A stretch of 64,000 nucleotides of DNA from Azospirillum brasilense (GCF_001315015.1 NZ_CP012914.1:124001-188000); one strand, 5' to 3'. Counted from the stretch's first letter, positions 40,726 to 50,909 are shown. A program made the numbers and translations. Notes: generated by a model not told the origin, from the letters alone.

Positions 40726-42123
40726 TTGAAGGCGCTTAAGCCGTTGCTGATGTCTGGCCGGGAGGTTCTGCCGCTCGTCGAGGGTGGCAAGGGAATTGCC
40801 GTCTCCAACGGGGAAAGCTCGGGCGCCTGGGCGGCGGCCGGGGGTATTGGAACATTCTCGGGCGTGAACGCCGACAGCTACGACGAGAACGGGAATCTCC
40901 TGCCGCAGGTCTATCACGGCAAAACCCGTCGCGAGCGTCATGACGAGCTGATCAAGTTCGGCATTCAGGGCGGCATCGCGCAGGCGCGCATCGCGCACGA
41001 GGCGTCGAACGGCCAGGGCCGCATCCACATGAACGTCCTGTGGGAGATGGGCGGCGCCGAGCACATCCTGCACGGCGTGCTGGAAGGCTCCCAGGGTCTG
41101 ATCCACGGCGTCACCTGCGGCGCCGGCATGCCTTACCGCGTGGCGGAAATCGCCGTGCACTACGGCGTGCACTACTACCCCATCGTCTCCTCGGCCCGCG
41201 CCTTCCGCGCCCTGTGGCTGCGCGCCTACCACAAGTTCCGCGAGAACCTGGGCGGCGTGGTCTACGAGGACCCGTGGCTGGCCGGCGGCCACAACGGCCT
41301 GTCCAACTCCGAGGACCCGCTGAAGCCGGAGGACCCGTTCCCCCGCGTCCTGGCGCTGCGCCAGATGATGAACAGCTTCGGCCTGAACGACACCCCCATC
41401 GTCATGGCGGGCGGCGTCTGGTGGCTGTCGGATTGGGAAGACTGGATCGACAACCCCGACCTCGGCCCGGTGGCCTTCCAGTTCGGCACGCGCCCGCTGC
41501 TGACCCAGGAAAGCCCGATCTCCAACGCCTGGAAGCATCGTCTGCTGACGCTGAAGGAAGGCGACGTCTTCCTGAACCGCTTCTCGCCGACGGGCTTCTA
41601 CTCCTCCGCCGTCAAGAACCCGTTCCTGATGGACCTGATGGCCCGCTCGGAGCGTCAGGTGGCCTATCTGCCCAAGCCGGTGGGCGAACACTCCGCCGAG
41701 CTGCCGCTGGGTCCGCGCGGCCGCCCGGTCTATGTGACCGAGACGGACAAGGCCCGCGCCGAGGGCTGGCTGTCCCAGGGCTTCACCAGCGGCCTGAAGA
41801 CGCCGGACAGCACGGTCATCTTCGTCACGCCGGAGCAGGCGGAGCGCATCCACCGCGATCAGGTGGACTGCATGGGCTGCCTGTCTGCCTGCAACTTCTC
41901 CAATTGGGCGCAGAACGAGGAGGGCACGAACGGCAAGCGCGCCGATCCGCGGTCCTACTGCATCCAGAAGACCCTGCAGGCGGTCAGCCACACCGACGAC
42001 TGCGAAAACCAGCTCATGTTCGCCGGTCACAACGCCTTCCGCTTCGCGTCAGACCCGTACTACAAGGACGGGTTCATCCCGACCGTGAAGCAGCTGGTCG
42101 AGCGGATCGCCACCGGCTACTGA
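40726..42123 (+). CDS. nitronate-monooxygenase-like FMN oxidoreductase with Cys-rich tail
   Basis: A 465-residue TIM-barrel flavoprotein of the NAD(P)H-dependent flavin oxidoreductase/nitronate monooxygenase family. The FMN-phosphate region includes IVMAGGVWWLSDW and VAFQFGTRPL. It is about 100 residues longer than typical family members. The extension carries Cys382-x2-Cys385-x3-Cys389 plus Cys412 and Cys426, which could bind an iron-sulfur cluster. The start is TTG at 40726, five bases after GGAGG; an ATG at 40708 would add six residues but lacks a ribosome binding site. The true substrate is unknown. Confidence 0.85.
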   Translation: MKALKPLLMSGREVLPLVEGGKGIAVSNGESSGAWAAAGGIGTFSGVNADSYDENGNLLPQVYHGKTRRERHDELIKFGIQGGIAQARIAHEASNGQGRIHMNVLWEMGGAEHILHGVLEGSQGLIHGVTCGAGMPYRVAEIAVHYGVHYYPIVSSARAFRALWLRAYHKFRENLGGVVYEDPWLAGGHNGLSNSEDPLKPEDPFPRVLALRQMMNSFGLNDTPIVMAGGVWWLSDWEDWIDNPDLGPVAFQFGTRPLLTQESPISNAWKHRLLTLKEGDVFLNRFSPTGFYSSAVKNPFLMDLMARSERQVAYLPKPVGEHSAELPLGPRGRPVYVTETDKARAEGWLSQGFTSGLKTPDSTVIFVTPEQAERIHRDQVDCMGCLSACNFSNWAQNEEGTNGKRADPRSYCIQKTLQAVSHTDDCENQLMFAGHNAFRFASDPYYKDGFIPTVKQLVERIATGY

Positions 42124-42164
42124 CGCCGGCGGCCCGCGGCTTTGCGGGGGCGCTTGCCCCCTGA

Positions 42165-42181
42165 CCTGAAATCGTTCTAAA
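42165..42181 (+). promoter_or_regulatory. candidate iron-control element half-site upstream of irr
   Basis: TTCTAAA (42175-42181) matches one arm of the rhizobial ICE (TTTAGAA-spacer-TTCTAAA). The opposite arm is represented only by a weak TGAA (42167-42170). It lies about 80 bp before irr, where autoregulation would act. The call is tentative. Confidence 0.3.
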
Positions 42182-42259
42182 GTGAGCGGGCTGCGGCGGA
42201 TCGCCGCGGTCCGTTTCGCGTTCCGACTTTGTGACCTGAACCACGGCGAACAGACGACG

Positions 42260-42691
42260 ATGACCGGCACCCGACCCTTCAAGCGCGCTCTCGACCGCCT
42301 GCAGACGGCAGGCTTCCGCCCGACGCGCCAGCGTCTCGGGCTGGCCCGCCTGCTGTTCGAAGGGGAGCACCGTCACGTCACCGCCGAGCAACTCCACACC
42401 GAGGCCATGGGGGCGGACCTGCGGGTGTCGCTGGCCACGGTCTACAACACGCTGAACCAGTTCACCGCCGCCGGCCTGCTGCGCGAAGTGGTGGTGGAGG
42501 CGGGCAAGTCCTACTTCGACACCAACACCAGCGACCATCACCATTTCTTCCTGGAAGGGACGGGCCGGCTGGAGGACATCCCCGGCGACGACGTGGTGGT
42601 GCAGCATCTGCCGCCGGCCCCGCCGGGCACGCGCATCGCGCGGGTGGACGTGATCGTCCGGCTGAGCGCGGAGCAGGGCGACGAGCGCTGA
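42260..42691 (+). CDS. irr: iron response regulator Irr (Fur family)
   Basis: A 143-residue Fur-superfamily repressor. The winged helix reads GFRPTRQRLGLARLLF...VSLATVYNTLNQF. The dimerisation part contains TSDHHHFFLEGTGRL, the histidine cluster linked to heme or metal sensing in Irr. It lacks the Cys pairs of true Fur. In alphaproteobacteria Irr represses heme and iron-using genes under iron limitation. The start at 42260 (MTGTRPFKR) fits the family, although an ATG at 42182 is in frame. Downstream rubrerythrin and DUF3501 genes have their own promoter. Confidence 0.88.
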   Translation: MTGTRPFKRALDRLQTAGFRPTRQRLGLARLLFEGEHRHVTAEQLHTEAMGADLRVSLATVYNTLNQFTAAGLLREVVVEAGKSYFDTNTSDHHHFFLEGTGRLEDIPGDDVVVQHLPPAPPGTRIARVDVIVRLSAEQGDER

Positions 42692-42764
42692 GGGGCGGGC
42701 GGCCCATGGCTGCTGCTGGAAAAAATCCGTCTCCCAGCCGGGTCTTCAGGGAATTTCCGGAACA

Positions 42765-42793
42765 TTGACGCGTTTTGGGAGCAATGGCATAAG
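42765..42793 (+). promoter_or_regulatory. sigma70-type promoter of rubrerythrin, with GGGAATTTCC just upstream
   Basis: TTGACG (42765-42770), a 17-bp spacer, then CATAAG (42788-42793). GGGAATTTCC (42749-42758) directly precedes the -35. It differs by one base from the palindrome before the FMN-oxidoreductase gene. Confidence 0.65.
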
Positions 42794-42874
42794 CCGTAGC
42801 CGAGGCTCGGCCGCCGGAGGCCCCACGCCCGCGCGCGGCCGGGCCGGACAGAACCCCGTCTGGAGAACGCCGCC

Positions 42875-43294
42875 ATGTCGCTGAAGGGCACGAAGACCGA
42901 GCAGAACCTCAAGGCGGCCTTCGCGGGGGAGAGTCAGGCCAACCGCCGCTATCTCTATTTCGCCCAGAAGGCCGATGTGGAAGGCCACAACGAGGTTGCC
43001 GCCGTCTTCCGCTCCACCGCGGAGGGCGAAACCGGCCACGCCCACGGCCATCTGGAATTTCTGGAGGAGGCCGGCGACCCGATCACCGGCCTGCCCATCG
43101 GCGATACGGTGAGCAACCTGAAGGCCGCCATCGCCGGCGAGACCCACGAATACACCGACATGTACCCGGGCATGGCCCGCACCGCCCGCGAGGAAGGCTT
43201 CGAGGAGGTTGCGGACTGGTTCGAAACGCTGGCCAAGGCCGAGCGGAGCCACGCCGGGCGGTTCCAGAGGATGCTGGACCAGCTGTCGTCATGA
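42875..43294 (+). CDS. rubrerythrin (erythrin-type, no rubredoxin domain)
   Basis: A 139-residue four-helix-bundle diiron protein. Metal-ligand helices are recognisable as [29 protein letters not shown] and [13 protein letters not shown], with a closing [11 protein letters not shown]. It lacks the C-terminal rubredoxin-like FeS4 domain of classical rubrerythrins, so it must receive electrons from another protein. Rubrerythrins reduce hydrogen peroxide. The stop overlaps the DUF3501 start (ATGA). Its place next to irr fits iron and peroxide stress control. Confidence 0.92.
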   Translation: MSLKGTKTEQNLKAAFAGESQANRRYLYFAQKADVEGHNEVAAVFRSTAEGETGHAHGHLEFLEEAGDPITGLPIGDTVSNLKAAIAGETHEYTDMYPGMARTAREEGFEEVADWFETLAKAERSHAGRFQRMLDQLSS

Positions 43295-43884
43295 CGGCAC
43301 GCCGGACCGCGATCACCCGCACCGACATCCTTCCCCTGGACCGCTACGCCCGCGAACGCGCCGCCCGCCGCAGCGCGCTGGTCGCCGTGAAGAGGAAGCG
43401 CCGCGTCGCGGTCGGCCCCTACGCCCTCGTCCATTTCGAGAATTACGAGACGATGTGGCAGCAGGTCCACGAGATGCTGTTCATCGAGCGGGGCGGCGAG
43501 GCGCAGATCGACGGCGAGCTTCGCGCCTACAACGGCCTGATCCCGCAAGGGACGGAACTGGTCGCCACGGTGATGTTCGAGATCGCCGACCCGGCGCGGC
43601 GCGCTGCCGAACTTGGCCGGCTGGGCGGGGTGGAGCGGACGGTGACGCTGCGGTTCGCCGGCCACACGGTGACCGGCCGGCCGGAGGAGGACGTGGAGCG
43701 CACGAACGAGGCCGGCAAGGCGTCCGCCGTCCATTTCCTGCATTTCGACTTCACGCCGGAGCAGATTGCCGCCTTCCGCACCCCCCGGACGGAGGTGATC
43801 CTCGGTATCGGCCATTCTCAGTACGGCCACATGGCGGTGATGCCGGAGGCGGTCCGGGCGGAGCTTGCGGGGGATTTCGAGTAG
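43291..43884 (+). CDS. DUF3501 family protein
   Basis: A 197-residue protein of the DUF3501 family, found mainly beside rubrerythrin-type genes in alpha- and betaproteobacteria. Visible family blocks are [23 protein letters not shown], given here as [13 protein letters not shown] then TMWQQVHEM, and [11 protein letters not shown]. No catalytic motif is recognisable. It is translationally coupled to the rubrerythrin gene by a 4-bp overlap, so it is probably a partner protein. The Fe-S oxidoreductase that often completes this cluster elsewhere is absent here. Confidence 0.85.
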   Translation: MTARRTAITRTDILPLDRYARERAARRSALVAVKRKRRVAVGPYALVHFENYETMWQQVHEMLFIERGGEAQIDGELRAYNGLIPQGTELVATVMFEIADPARRAAELGRLGGVERTVTLRFAGHTVTGRPEEDVERTNEAGKASAVHFLHFDFTPEQIAAFRTPRTEVILGIGHSQYGHMAVMPEAVRAELAGDFE

Positions 43885-43903
43885 AGAGCGCTGTGCCCGC
43901 CTG

Positions 43904-44458
43904 TTACTCGAACGTCTCGTCCTTGTAGGCGCCCCAGAACTCCCCGCGGCTCATCCAGCCGCGATAGCCTTTCAGGTCCACCTCGCACCACTCGCCCTTG
44001 CACTTGCGCAGCCAGCCGATCACCCCCGGCTGGGCGCGGGCCACGACGGCGGCGTCGCCACGCGGCTCCTTGCGGACGGTGCGGATGTCGCCGGTGATGA
44101 CGATGCTGCGCTTGCCCGACAGCATGCTCTGGTGCACCCAGCCCTCGCTGCCTTCCCAGTCGCGGATGCGGCGCCAGGTGTCGAATTCCTGGGTGATCTC
44201 CACCGGCATTTCCTTGCGGGTGAACACCCATTCGATGGGGTAGCGCACGTTGGGGCCGGTGCGCGCGTTCACCTCGCCCGAGCGCAGCGACACGAAACGG
44301 GGGATCGGCAGGCCCGAGGCGTGGGTCGGGTCCTTCTCGCGCCGCCCGCCTTCCGACGCGTCGGCGGTGAACGGCGTGACCGGAGCCAGGGCTGCGACGG
44401 CCAGCGCCAGAACGGCGAGAGCGCGGCGGATGGCAGACGTCGTCGGCAACGGCAACAC
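43904..44458 (-). CDS. exported SH3-domain protein
   Basis: A protein of about 184 residues with a signal-type helix followed by two bacterial SH3-like repeats (roughly residues 60-110 and 120-184). They contain [32 protein letters not shown] and [10 protein letters not shown]. Such proteins are exported and may bind peptidoglycan. The frame stays open to an ATG at 44539, but a good promoter (-35 44528-44533, -10 44504-44509, minus strand) lies inside that extension, so I chose the GTG at 44458. The ribosome binding site is weak, so the start is uncertain. Confidence 0.75.
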   Translation of the reverse strand: MLPLPTTSAIRRALAVLALAVAALAPVTPFTADASEGGRREKDPTHASGLPIPRFVSLRSGEVNARTGPNVRYPIEWVFTRKEMPVEITQEFDTWRRIRDWEGSEGWVHQSMLSGKRSIVITGDIRTVRKEPRGDAAVVARAQPGVIGWLRKCKGEWCEVDLKGYRGWMSRGEFWGAYKDETFE

Positions 44459-44503
44459 CGGCAGCCCCGTGCTGTGGAGATCGGAAGGATTTGAGTCGGA
44501 AGC

Positions 44504-44533
44504 ACTATAATTAGGGGTAGCCGCCGGGAGCAA
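44504..44533 (-). promoter_or_regulatory. sigma70-type promoter of the SH3 protein gene
   Basis: On the minus strand TTGCTC (44528-44533) and TATAGT (44504-44509) are 18 bp apart. Initiation near 44497 would leave a leader of about 40 nt before the GTG at 44458. Confidence 0.55.
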
Positions 44534-44689
44534 GCGCAAGGCGCGGGTGGGCGCACGGCATCGGTTCTTGTCACATGGCGGGGCGGCTCATCGGGCTGGC
44601 CGCCGCGCCGAATCGTCACTGCCATCTGGACAGCCTCCCAACCGCTTGATAGGACAAGCGTCGGCCCGGAATGGGGGAGGCACCGTCCA

Positions 44690-45679
44690 ATGACCGAAAA
44701 GAAGAAGCCGCTCGTCGTCGTCACCCGGAAATTGCCGGACGTCATCGAGACGCGGATGATGGAGCTGTTCGACGCACGGCTGAATTCCGACGACGAACCC
44801 TTGACCCACGCGCAGCTCATCGACGTGGCGCAAGTGGCCGACGTGCTGGTTCCCACCGTCACCGACCGGATCGACCGCGAGGTGATCGAGAAGGCCGGGC
44901 CGCAACTCCGCCTCATCGCCTCCTTCGGGACGGGCGTGGACCACATCGACCTGAAGGCGGCGCGGGAGCGCGGCATCAGCGTCACCAACACGCCGGGCGT
45001 CCTGACCGAAGACACGGCGGACATGACCATGGCCCTGCTGCTGGCGGTCGGCCGCCGGGTGGCGGAGGGCGAGCGGCTGGTCCGCTCCGGCCAGTGGAAA
45101 GGCTGGGGGCCGACGACGATGCTCGGCCACCGCATCCAGGGCAAGCGGCTGGGCATCCTCGGCATGGGCCGCATCGGGCAGGCGCTGGCGCGCCGGGCGC
45201 GCGCCTTCGGCATGTCGATCCACTACCACAACCGCCGCCGCGTCTATCCGGACGTCGAGCAGGAGCTTGAGGCGACCTATTGGGACAGCCTGGACCAGAT
45301 GCTGGCGCGCATGGACGTGGTGTCCATCAACTGCCCGCACACCCCGGCCACCTATCACCTGCTGTCGGAGCGCCGGCTGAAGCTGCTGCGCCCGCACTGC
45401 TTCATCGTCAACACCTCGCGCGGCGAGGTCATCGACGAGACGGCGCTGACCCGGATGCTGTCGAAGGGCGAGATCGCCGGGGCCGGCCTGGACGTGTTCG
45501 AGCATGAGCCGGCGGTGAACCCGAAGCTGCTGCGGCTCGACAATGTGGTCCTGCTGCCGCACATGGGCTCCGCCACCATCGAGGGCCGGATCGACATGGG
45601 CGAGAAGGTCATCATCAACATCAAGACCTTCGCGGACGGCCACGCCCCGCCCGACCGCGTCCTGGAAACGCTGCTGTAA
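44690..45679 (+). CDS. D-2-hydroxyacid dehydrogenase (glyoxylate reductase-like)
   Basis: A 329-residue NAD(P)H-dependent dehydrogenase. The dinucleotide-binding loop reads LGILGMGRIGQALARRA. The catalytic residues are the Arg of VNTSRGEV, the Glu of GLDVFEHEP and the His of LLPHMGSAT. The sequence is of the GyaR/glyoxylate-reductase type, reducing glyoxylate or hydroxypyruvate. The precise substrate is not readable. The ATG at 44690 (MTEKKKPLVV) begins the conserved domain. Confidence 0.9.
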   Translation: MTEKKKPLVVVTRKLPDVIETRMMELFDARLNSDDEPLTHAQLIDVAQVADVLVPTVTDRIDREVIEKAGPQLRLIASFGTGVDHIDLKAARERGISVTNTPGVLTEDTADMTMALLLAVGRRVAEGERLVRSGQWKGWGPTTMLGHRIQGKRLGILGMGRIGQALARRARAFGMSIHYHNRRRVYPDVEQELEATYWDSLDQMLARMDVVSINCPHTPATYHLLSERRLKLLRPHCFIVNTSRGEVIDETALTRMLSKGEIAGAGLDVFEHEPAVNPKLLRLDNVVLLPHMGSATIEGRIDMGEKVIINIKTFADGHAPPDRVLETLL

Positions 45680-45701
45680 GGCTGAGTGCTGGAGAGGGCG
45701 T

Positions 45702-46268
45702 CTAGAGGACGCCCTCATACAGGCTGGCCATGGGGATCTCGATCCCGACCGAGGGGAAGCGCAGCGTCCCGCCCCCGATGACGTCGCAGCCTCTGATGTC
45801 ACGAACAACCCAGCTTTGTTCGTCCTCGCGGTGCCACAGCTCGGCATAGCGCTTTGTCGAGTCGAGCAGCAGGATTTCCTGTACCGATGGGATTTCCCGG
45901 TAGATCGCCAGCTTCCGGCCACGGTCGAACTGGGCTGTGGACGGCGACAGGATCTCGACGATGATCGTCGGGTCCGGCACCGGAACCATGCCGGGCTTCA
46001 AGGGCTGGCAAGTCACCGCGATGTCCGCCTGGAAATAGGTGTCCTCGTGGTCGGAAAGCCGGATGCCCGCTTCGGAAACGACACGGCATGGAGGCCGGAG
46101 CCGGGTTCCGATCTGAATGCCGATGGCCATCGCCAAGGCGCCATGGGTCGCGGCGGGCGGCGCCATGGCAACGGGTTGACCGCCGTCCAGCTCATAGCGG
46201 GTGTCCGTTCCGTCGTTCCAGACGAGGAACTCATCCACGGTCATCGGGCGGGGTGCCGGATCGCTCAT
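45702..46268 (-). CDS. Uma2-family (DUF820) nuclease-fold protein
   Basis: A 188-residue protein of the Uma2/DUF820 family, a restriction-endonuclease-like fold. Diagnostic blocks are MTVDEFLVWNDGTDTRYELDGG, seen here as MTVDEFLVW and RYELDGGQPVAM, then FQADIAVTC and PTIIVEILSPSTAQFDRGRK with the PD-(D/E)xK-type acidic residues. Many genomes carry numerous copies. The function is unproven. Both 46268 and 46274 are possible ATG starts; neither has a good ribosome binding site. Confidence 0.85.
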   Translation of the reverse strand: MSDPAPRPMTVDEFLVWNDGTDTRYELDGGQPVAMAPPAATHGALAMAIGIQIGTRLRPPCRVVSEAGIRLSDHEDTYFQADIAVTCQPLKPGMVPVPDPTIIVEILSPSTAQFDRGRKLAIYREIPSVQEILLLDSTKRYAELWHREDEQSWVVRDIRGCDVIGGGTLRFPSVGIEIPMASLYEGVL

Positions 46269-46332
46269 GCCCATGAGTATGGCCCTCTCCCTCGTCGCTT
46301 CCAAGTGGGCGCCGTCCAAGGGGCCGCCGCGG

Positions 46333-49017
46333 CTATTTCGCGGCGAGCCCGCCGCCCAGCTCAATCCGGACCTCGACCACGCCGGGCTCGTCCAGGTTCT
46401 CCTTGCGGATGAAGCCCAGCGCGCGGCACATGCCCAGCATGTTGGTGTTCTCGCGCAGAACCTCGCCGTAGACCTCCTTGATTCCGCGGGAGCGGGCGTA
46501 GTCCAGGATCTTGTTCATCAGCTGGTAACCCAGCCCCTGGCCCTTCATGTCCGACCGCACCATCACGGCGTATTCGGCGCGCAGGTTGTCGGGGTCGGCG
46601 GTGATGCGGACGACGCCGTACATGATGGTTTCACCCGTCTCCGGGTCCGGCCCGACGGCGACCAGACCCATCTCGCGGTCGTAGTCCATCTGGGTCAGGC
46701 GGGCGGCGGCCTGATGCGACAGCCGCTTCAGCGGCGCGAAGAAGCGCAGCCGCAGATCCTCCTGCGTCTGATTGGCCACCATGTGGTGCACCAGCGGTTC
46801 GTCCTCCGGCAGGATGGGGCGGACGAGGAACTGGCGGCCGTCCTTGATGGTGATGCGGTCCTCCAGCCCCTTGGGGTAGGGGCGGATGGCCAGACGCTTG
46901 GCGCCGGGCAGGGCCGGGACGCCGACCTTGATGCGGGCGTCGAGCGCCAGCACGCCCTCCGCGTCGGCGAGCAGCGGGTTGACGTCCAGCTCGGCGATTT
47001 CCGGGAAGTCGACGATGAGCTGCGAGATCTTGTTCAGCGTCAGCGCCACCGCCTCCAGGTCGACCGCGGCGCGCGAGCGGTAGCCCTGCAATTGGCGCCA
47101 GATGCGGGTGCGGCCCATCAGCTCCGTCGCCAGCTTCATGTTCAGCGGCGGCAATGCCAGCGCGTAGTCCTCCACCACCTCCACACCGATGCCGCCCTCG
47201 CCGAACAGCAGGACGGGGCCGAACAGCTCGTTTTCCGTCATGCCGACGATCAGCTCGTAGGCGTCGGCGCGCACCGCCATCTCCTGGACGGTGAAGCCCT
47301 CGATGCGGGCGTCGGGCACGGCCTCGCGCACGCGGGCCAGCATCGCCTCGGCCTCAGCCTTGACCTCCGCCGGCTCGGTCAGGTGCAGGGCGACGCCGCC
47401 GACGTCCGACTTGTGGGTGATGTCCGGCGACAGGATCTTCAGCGCCAGCGGCCCGCCGATCATTTCGGCGCAGTGGGCGGCCTCCTCCGGCGTGTCGGCG
47501 CGGCGGGTGTCCACCACCGGGACGCCGTAGGCGGCGAGCACGCGCTTGGCCTCATACTCGCTCAGCCAGTCGCGCTTCTCGGCGATGGCGCGGGAGATGA
47601 TCTTGCGCACCGTGATGCCGTCGGGCTGGAAATCCTCCGGCACCGACGGCGGCGTCTCCATCAGCAGCTCCTGGTTCCGGCGGTATTCCACCAGATGCAG
47701 GAAGGCGCGCACCGCGTGGCTGGGCGTGTCGTAGGTGGGGACGCGGTTGGCGGCGAACAGCTTGCGCGCTTCCGCCGCGGTGTTGTCGCCCAGCCAGCTC
47801 GTCAGCACCGGATGCTTGCGCGTCTTGTTGGCGATCATGGTGTCGACCACGGCCTGCGCGGCGGCCAGCCCGTCGGTCACCGCGGTCGGGCAGTTCAGCA
47901 CCAGCACGGCGTCGTTGTTGGGGTCGGCCATCAGGGCGTTCAACGCATCGGCGTAGCGCTTGGGCGGGGCGTCGCCGCCGATGCGCAGCGGGTTGCGGGC
48001 GCTGCCGGCGCCCAGCGCCTTCTCCAGCGCGTCCATCGTCTCCGGCGCGAACTGGGCCAGCCGGCCGCCGGACAGGATCAGGCTGTCGGTCGCCATCACC
48101 CCCATGCCGCCGCCGTTGGTCAGGATGGCCAGCCGGTCGCCGGTGATCGGCGACCCGGTGCCCAGCGTGCCCACCGCGTCGAACAGCTCGTCCAGCCCGG
48201 TGACGCGCAGGATGCCGGCGCGGCGGAAGGCGGCGTCGTAGACCGCGTCGGACACCGCCAGCGCTCCGGTGTGGGAGGTCGAGGCCTCCAGCGCCTCGTC
48301 GGTGCGGCCGGACTTGATGACGATCACCGGCTTCTGGCGGGCGGCGGAGCGCGCCGCCGACATGAACTTCCGCGCGTCGCTGATGCTCTCGATGTAGAGC
48401 AGGATGGCCCGCACGGTGGCGTCGCTGGCCAGATAATCCAGCAGGTCGCCGAAATCGACGTCGGCCTTGTCGCCCATCGAGATCAGGTGCGAGAAGCCGA
48501 TCCCCCGCGCCGTCGCCCAGTCGGCGATCGACGTCACCACCATGGACGATTGGGCCACCAGCGCCACGTCGCCCTTCTTCGGCGTGACGTGGCCGAAACT
48601 GGCGTTGAGCCCGCGGCCCGGCACCATGATGCCCAGGCTGTTGGGACCCAGTACGCGCATCAGGTGGGGCTTCGCCGCCTCGCGCAGGGTCTGCGTCTGC
48701 TCCTTGGAAAATCCGCTGGAGATGACGATGGCCGCCTTGGTTCCGCGCTTGCCCAGCGCGTCGACGGTGGCGGGCACCGTGGCGGCCGGGGTGCAGATCA
48801 CCGCCAGATCCGGCGTGACCGGCAGATCGTCCACCGACTTGTAGGTCAACACTCCCTCGACCGCGCGTTCGCCGGTCACCGGCATGATCGGGCCGTCGAA
48901 CCCGGCGTTGAACAGGTTGCGGGCCACCACGGCGCCGATGGTGTTCGGCTTTCGGGTCGCCCCGATCAGGGCGATGGAGGCAGGCTTGAACAGGCGGTCG
49001 AGGTTGCGAACGGTCAT
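46333..49017 (-). CDS. Pat-like acyl-CoA synthetase (NDP-forming) / GNAT acetyltransferase fusion
   Basis: An 894-residue protein. In order it has a CoA-binding domain (LFKPASIALIGATRKPNTIG), a succinyl-CoA-ligase-like region with SHTGALAVSD, an ATP-grasp domain (about 500-715), and a C-terminal GNAT domain (about 735-885, with VRSDMKGQGLGYQLMNK). This is the architecture of protein lysine acetyltransferases of the Pat/PatZ type, which modify acetyl-CoA synthetase. The conserved His of NDP-forming synthetases seems to be kept (TSHTGAL), so synthetase activity cannot be excluded. The start at 49017 fits the first domain. Confidence 0.88.
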   Translation of the reverse strand: MTVRNLDRLFKPASIALIGATRKPNTIGAVVARNLFNAGFDGPIMPVTGERAVEGVLTYKSVDDLPVTPDLAVICTPAATVPATVDALGKRGTKAAIVISSGFSKEQTQTLREAAKPHLMRVLGPNSLGIMVPGRGLNASFGHVTPKKGDVALVAQSSMVVTSIADWATARGIGFSHLISMGDKADVDFGDLLDYLASDATVRAILLYIESISDARKFMSAARSAARQKPVIVIKSGRTDEALEASTSHTGALAVSDAVYDAAFRRAGILRVTGLDELFDAVGTLGTGSPITGDRLAILTNGGGMGVMATDSLILSGGRLAQFAPETMDALEKALGAGSARNPLRIGGDAPPKRYADALNALMADPNNDAVLVLNCPTAVTDGLAAAQAVVDTMIANKTRKHPVLTSWLGDNTAAEARKLFAANRVPTYDTPSHAVRAFLHLVEYRRNQELLMETPPSVPEDFQPDGITVRKIISRAIAEKRDWLSEYEAKRVLAAYGVPVVDTRRADTPEEAAHCAEMIGGPLALKILSPDITHKSDVGGVALHLTEPAEVKAEAEAMLARVREAVPDARIEGFTVQEMAVRADAYELIVGMTENELFGPVLLFGEGGIGVEVVEDYALALPPLNMKLATELMGRTRIWRQLQGYRSRAAVDLEAVALTLNKISQLIVDFPEIAELDVNPLLADAEGVLALDARIKVGVPALPGAKRLAIRPYPKGLEDRITIKDGRQFLVRPILPEDEPLVHHMVANQTQEDLRLRFFAPLKRLSHQAAARLTQMDYDREMGLVAVGPDPETGETIMYGVVRITADPDNLRAEYAVMVRSDMKGQGLGYQLMNKILDYARSRGIKEVYGEVLRENTNMLGMCRALGFIRKENLDEPGVVEVRIELGGGLAAK

Positions 49018-49076
49018 GGCCGGGTTCCGGGGGTTCGTCTCACACAGCAAGGCTCGAACAGCCGCCATTCCGCTAA

Positions 49077-50258
<1,182 letters not shown>

Positions 50259-50289
50259 CGGGGTGAAGGAAAAAGCGGGACTGGTCCGC

Positions 50290-50331
50290 GTTGCAGGACC
50301 GGCCCCGCGCTGCGGAGCCGGCCCTTGCAAC
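50290..50331. terminator. bidirectional hairpin between L-lactate dehydrogenase and ppa
   Basis: GTTGCAGGACCGGC (50290-50303) pairs with GCCGGCCCTTGCAAC (50317-50331) with about two mismatches. It lies between the two convergent stops. There is no T-run on either side, so it may act as a 3' barrier or a Rho-assisted terminator. Confidence 0.5.
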
Positions 50332-50351
50332 CCGTCCAGTCGAGAGGCGCG

Positions 50352-50909
50352 TCAGACCACCGGGCCGAGCTGGCCCTTGGTGGCGGCGGCGGCGCGCTCC
50401 ATGCCTTCCTGGATCTTCTTGGCGGCTTCCTGCTCGTCGCCCCAGCGCAGGATCTTCACCCACTTGCCCTTTTCCAGATCCTTGTAGTGCTGGAAGAAGT
50501 GGGCGATCTGCTCGGTGGTGATCTCCGGCAGGTCCTTGTAGGACTTCACGCTGCTGTAGAACGGGTGCAGCTTGTCGACCGGAACGGCCAGCAGCTTCTC
50601 GTCCTCGCCGCCCTCGTCCTCCATGAACAGCACGCCGATCGGGCGCGAGCGCAGGACGGCGCCCGGGATGACCGAATGGCGGCCGACCACGCAGACGTCC
50701 ACCGGGTCGCCGTCACCCGACAGGGTGTGCGGGATGAAGCCGTAGTTGCAGGGGTAGTACATGGCGGTGTGCAGGAAGCGGTCGACGAACATCGCGCCCG
50801 ACTCCTTGTCGATCTCGTACTTCACCGGCTCGCCGCGCAACGGGATCTCGATGACCACGTTCACGTCCCACGGGGCGTTCTTGCCGACCGGAACCTTGCT
50901 GAGATCCAT
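50352..50909 (-). CDS. ppa: inorganic pyrophosphatase
   Basis: A 185-residue family I soluble pyrophosphatase. The metal-binding signature DGDPVDVCVV, KYEIDKESGAMFVDR and AVPVDKLHPFYSSVKSYKDLP are clear. It hydrolyses PPi released in biosynthesis. The ATG at 50909 (MDLSKVPVGKNAPWDVN) is the family start and follows an AAGGAT ribosome binding site; an upstream in-frame ATG at 50966 is unlikely. It is divergent from the oligopeptide-binding-protein gene. Confidence 0.97.
   Translation of the reverse strand: MDLSKVPVGKNAPWDVNVVIEIPLRGEPVKYEIDKESGAMFVDRFLHTAMYYPCNYGFIPHTLSGDGDPVDVCVVGRHSVIPGAVLRSRPIGVLFMEDEGGEDEKLLAVPVDKLHPFYSSVKSYKDLPEITTEQIAHFFQHYKDLEKGKWVKILRWGDEQEAAKKIQEGMERAAAATKGQLGPVV

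Noticed and set aside
45702..46268. Uma2 protein as part of a defence system
   Set aside because: It stands alone, and the family occurs in many copies in diverse contexts without proven defence activity. No companion gene is adjacent.
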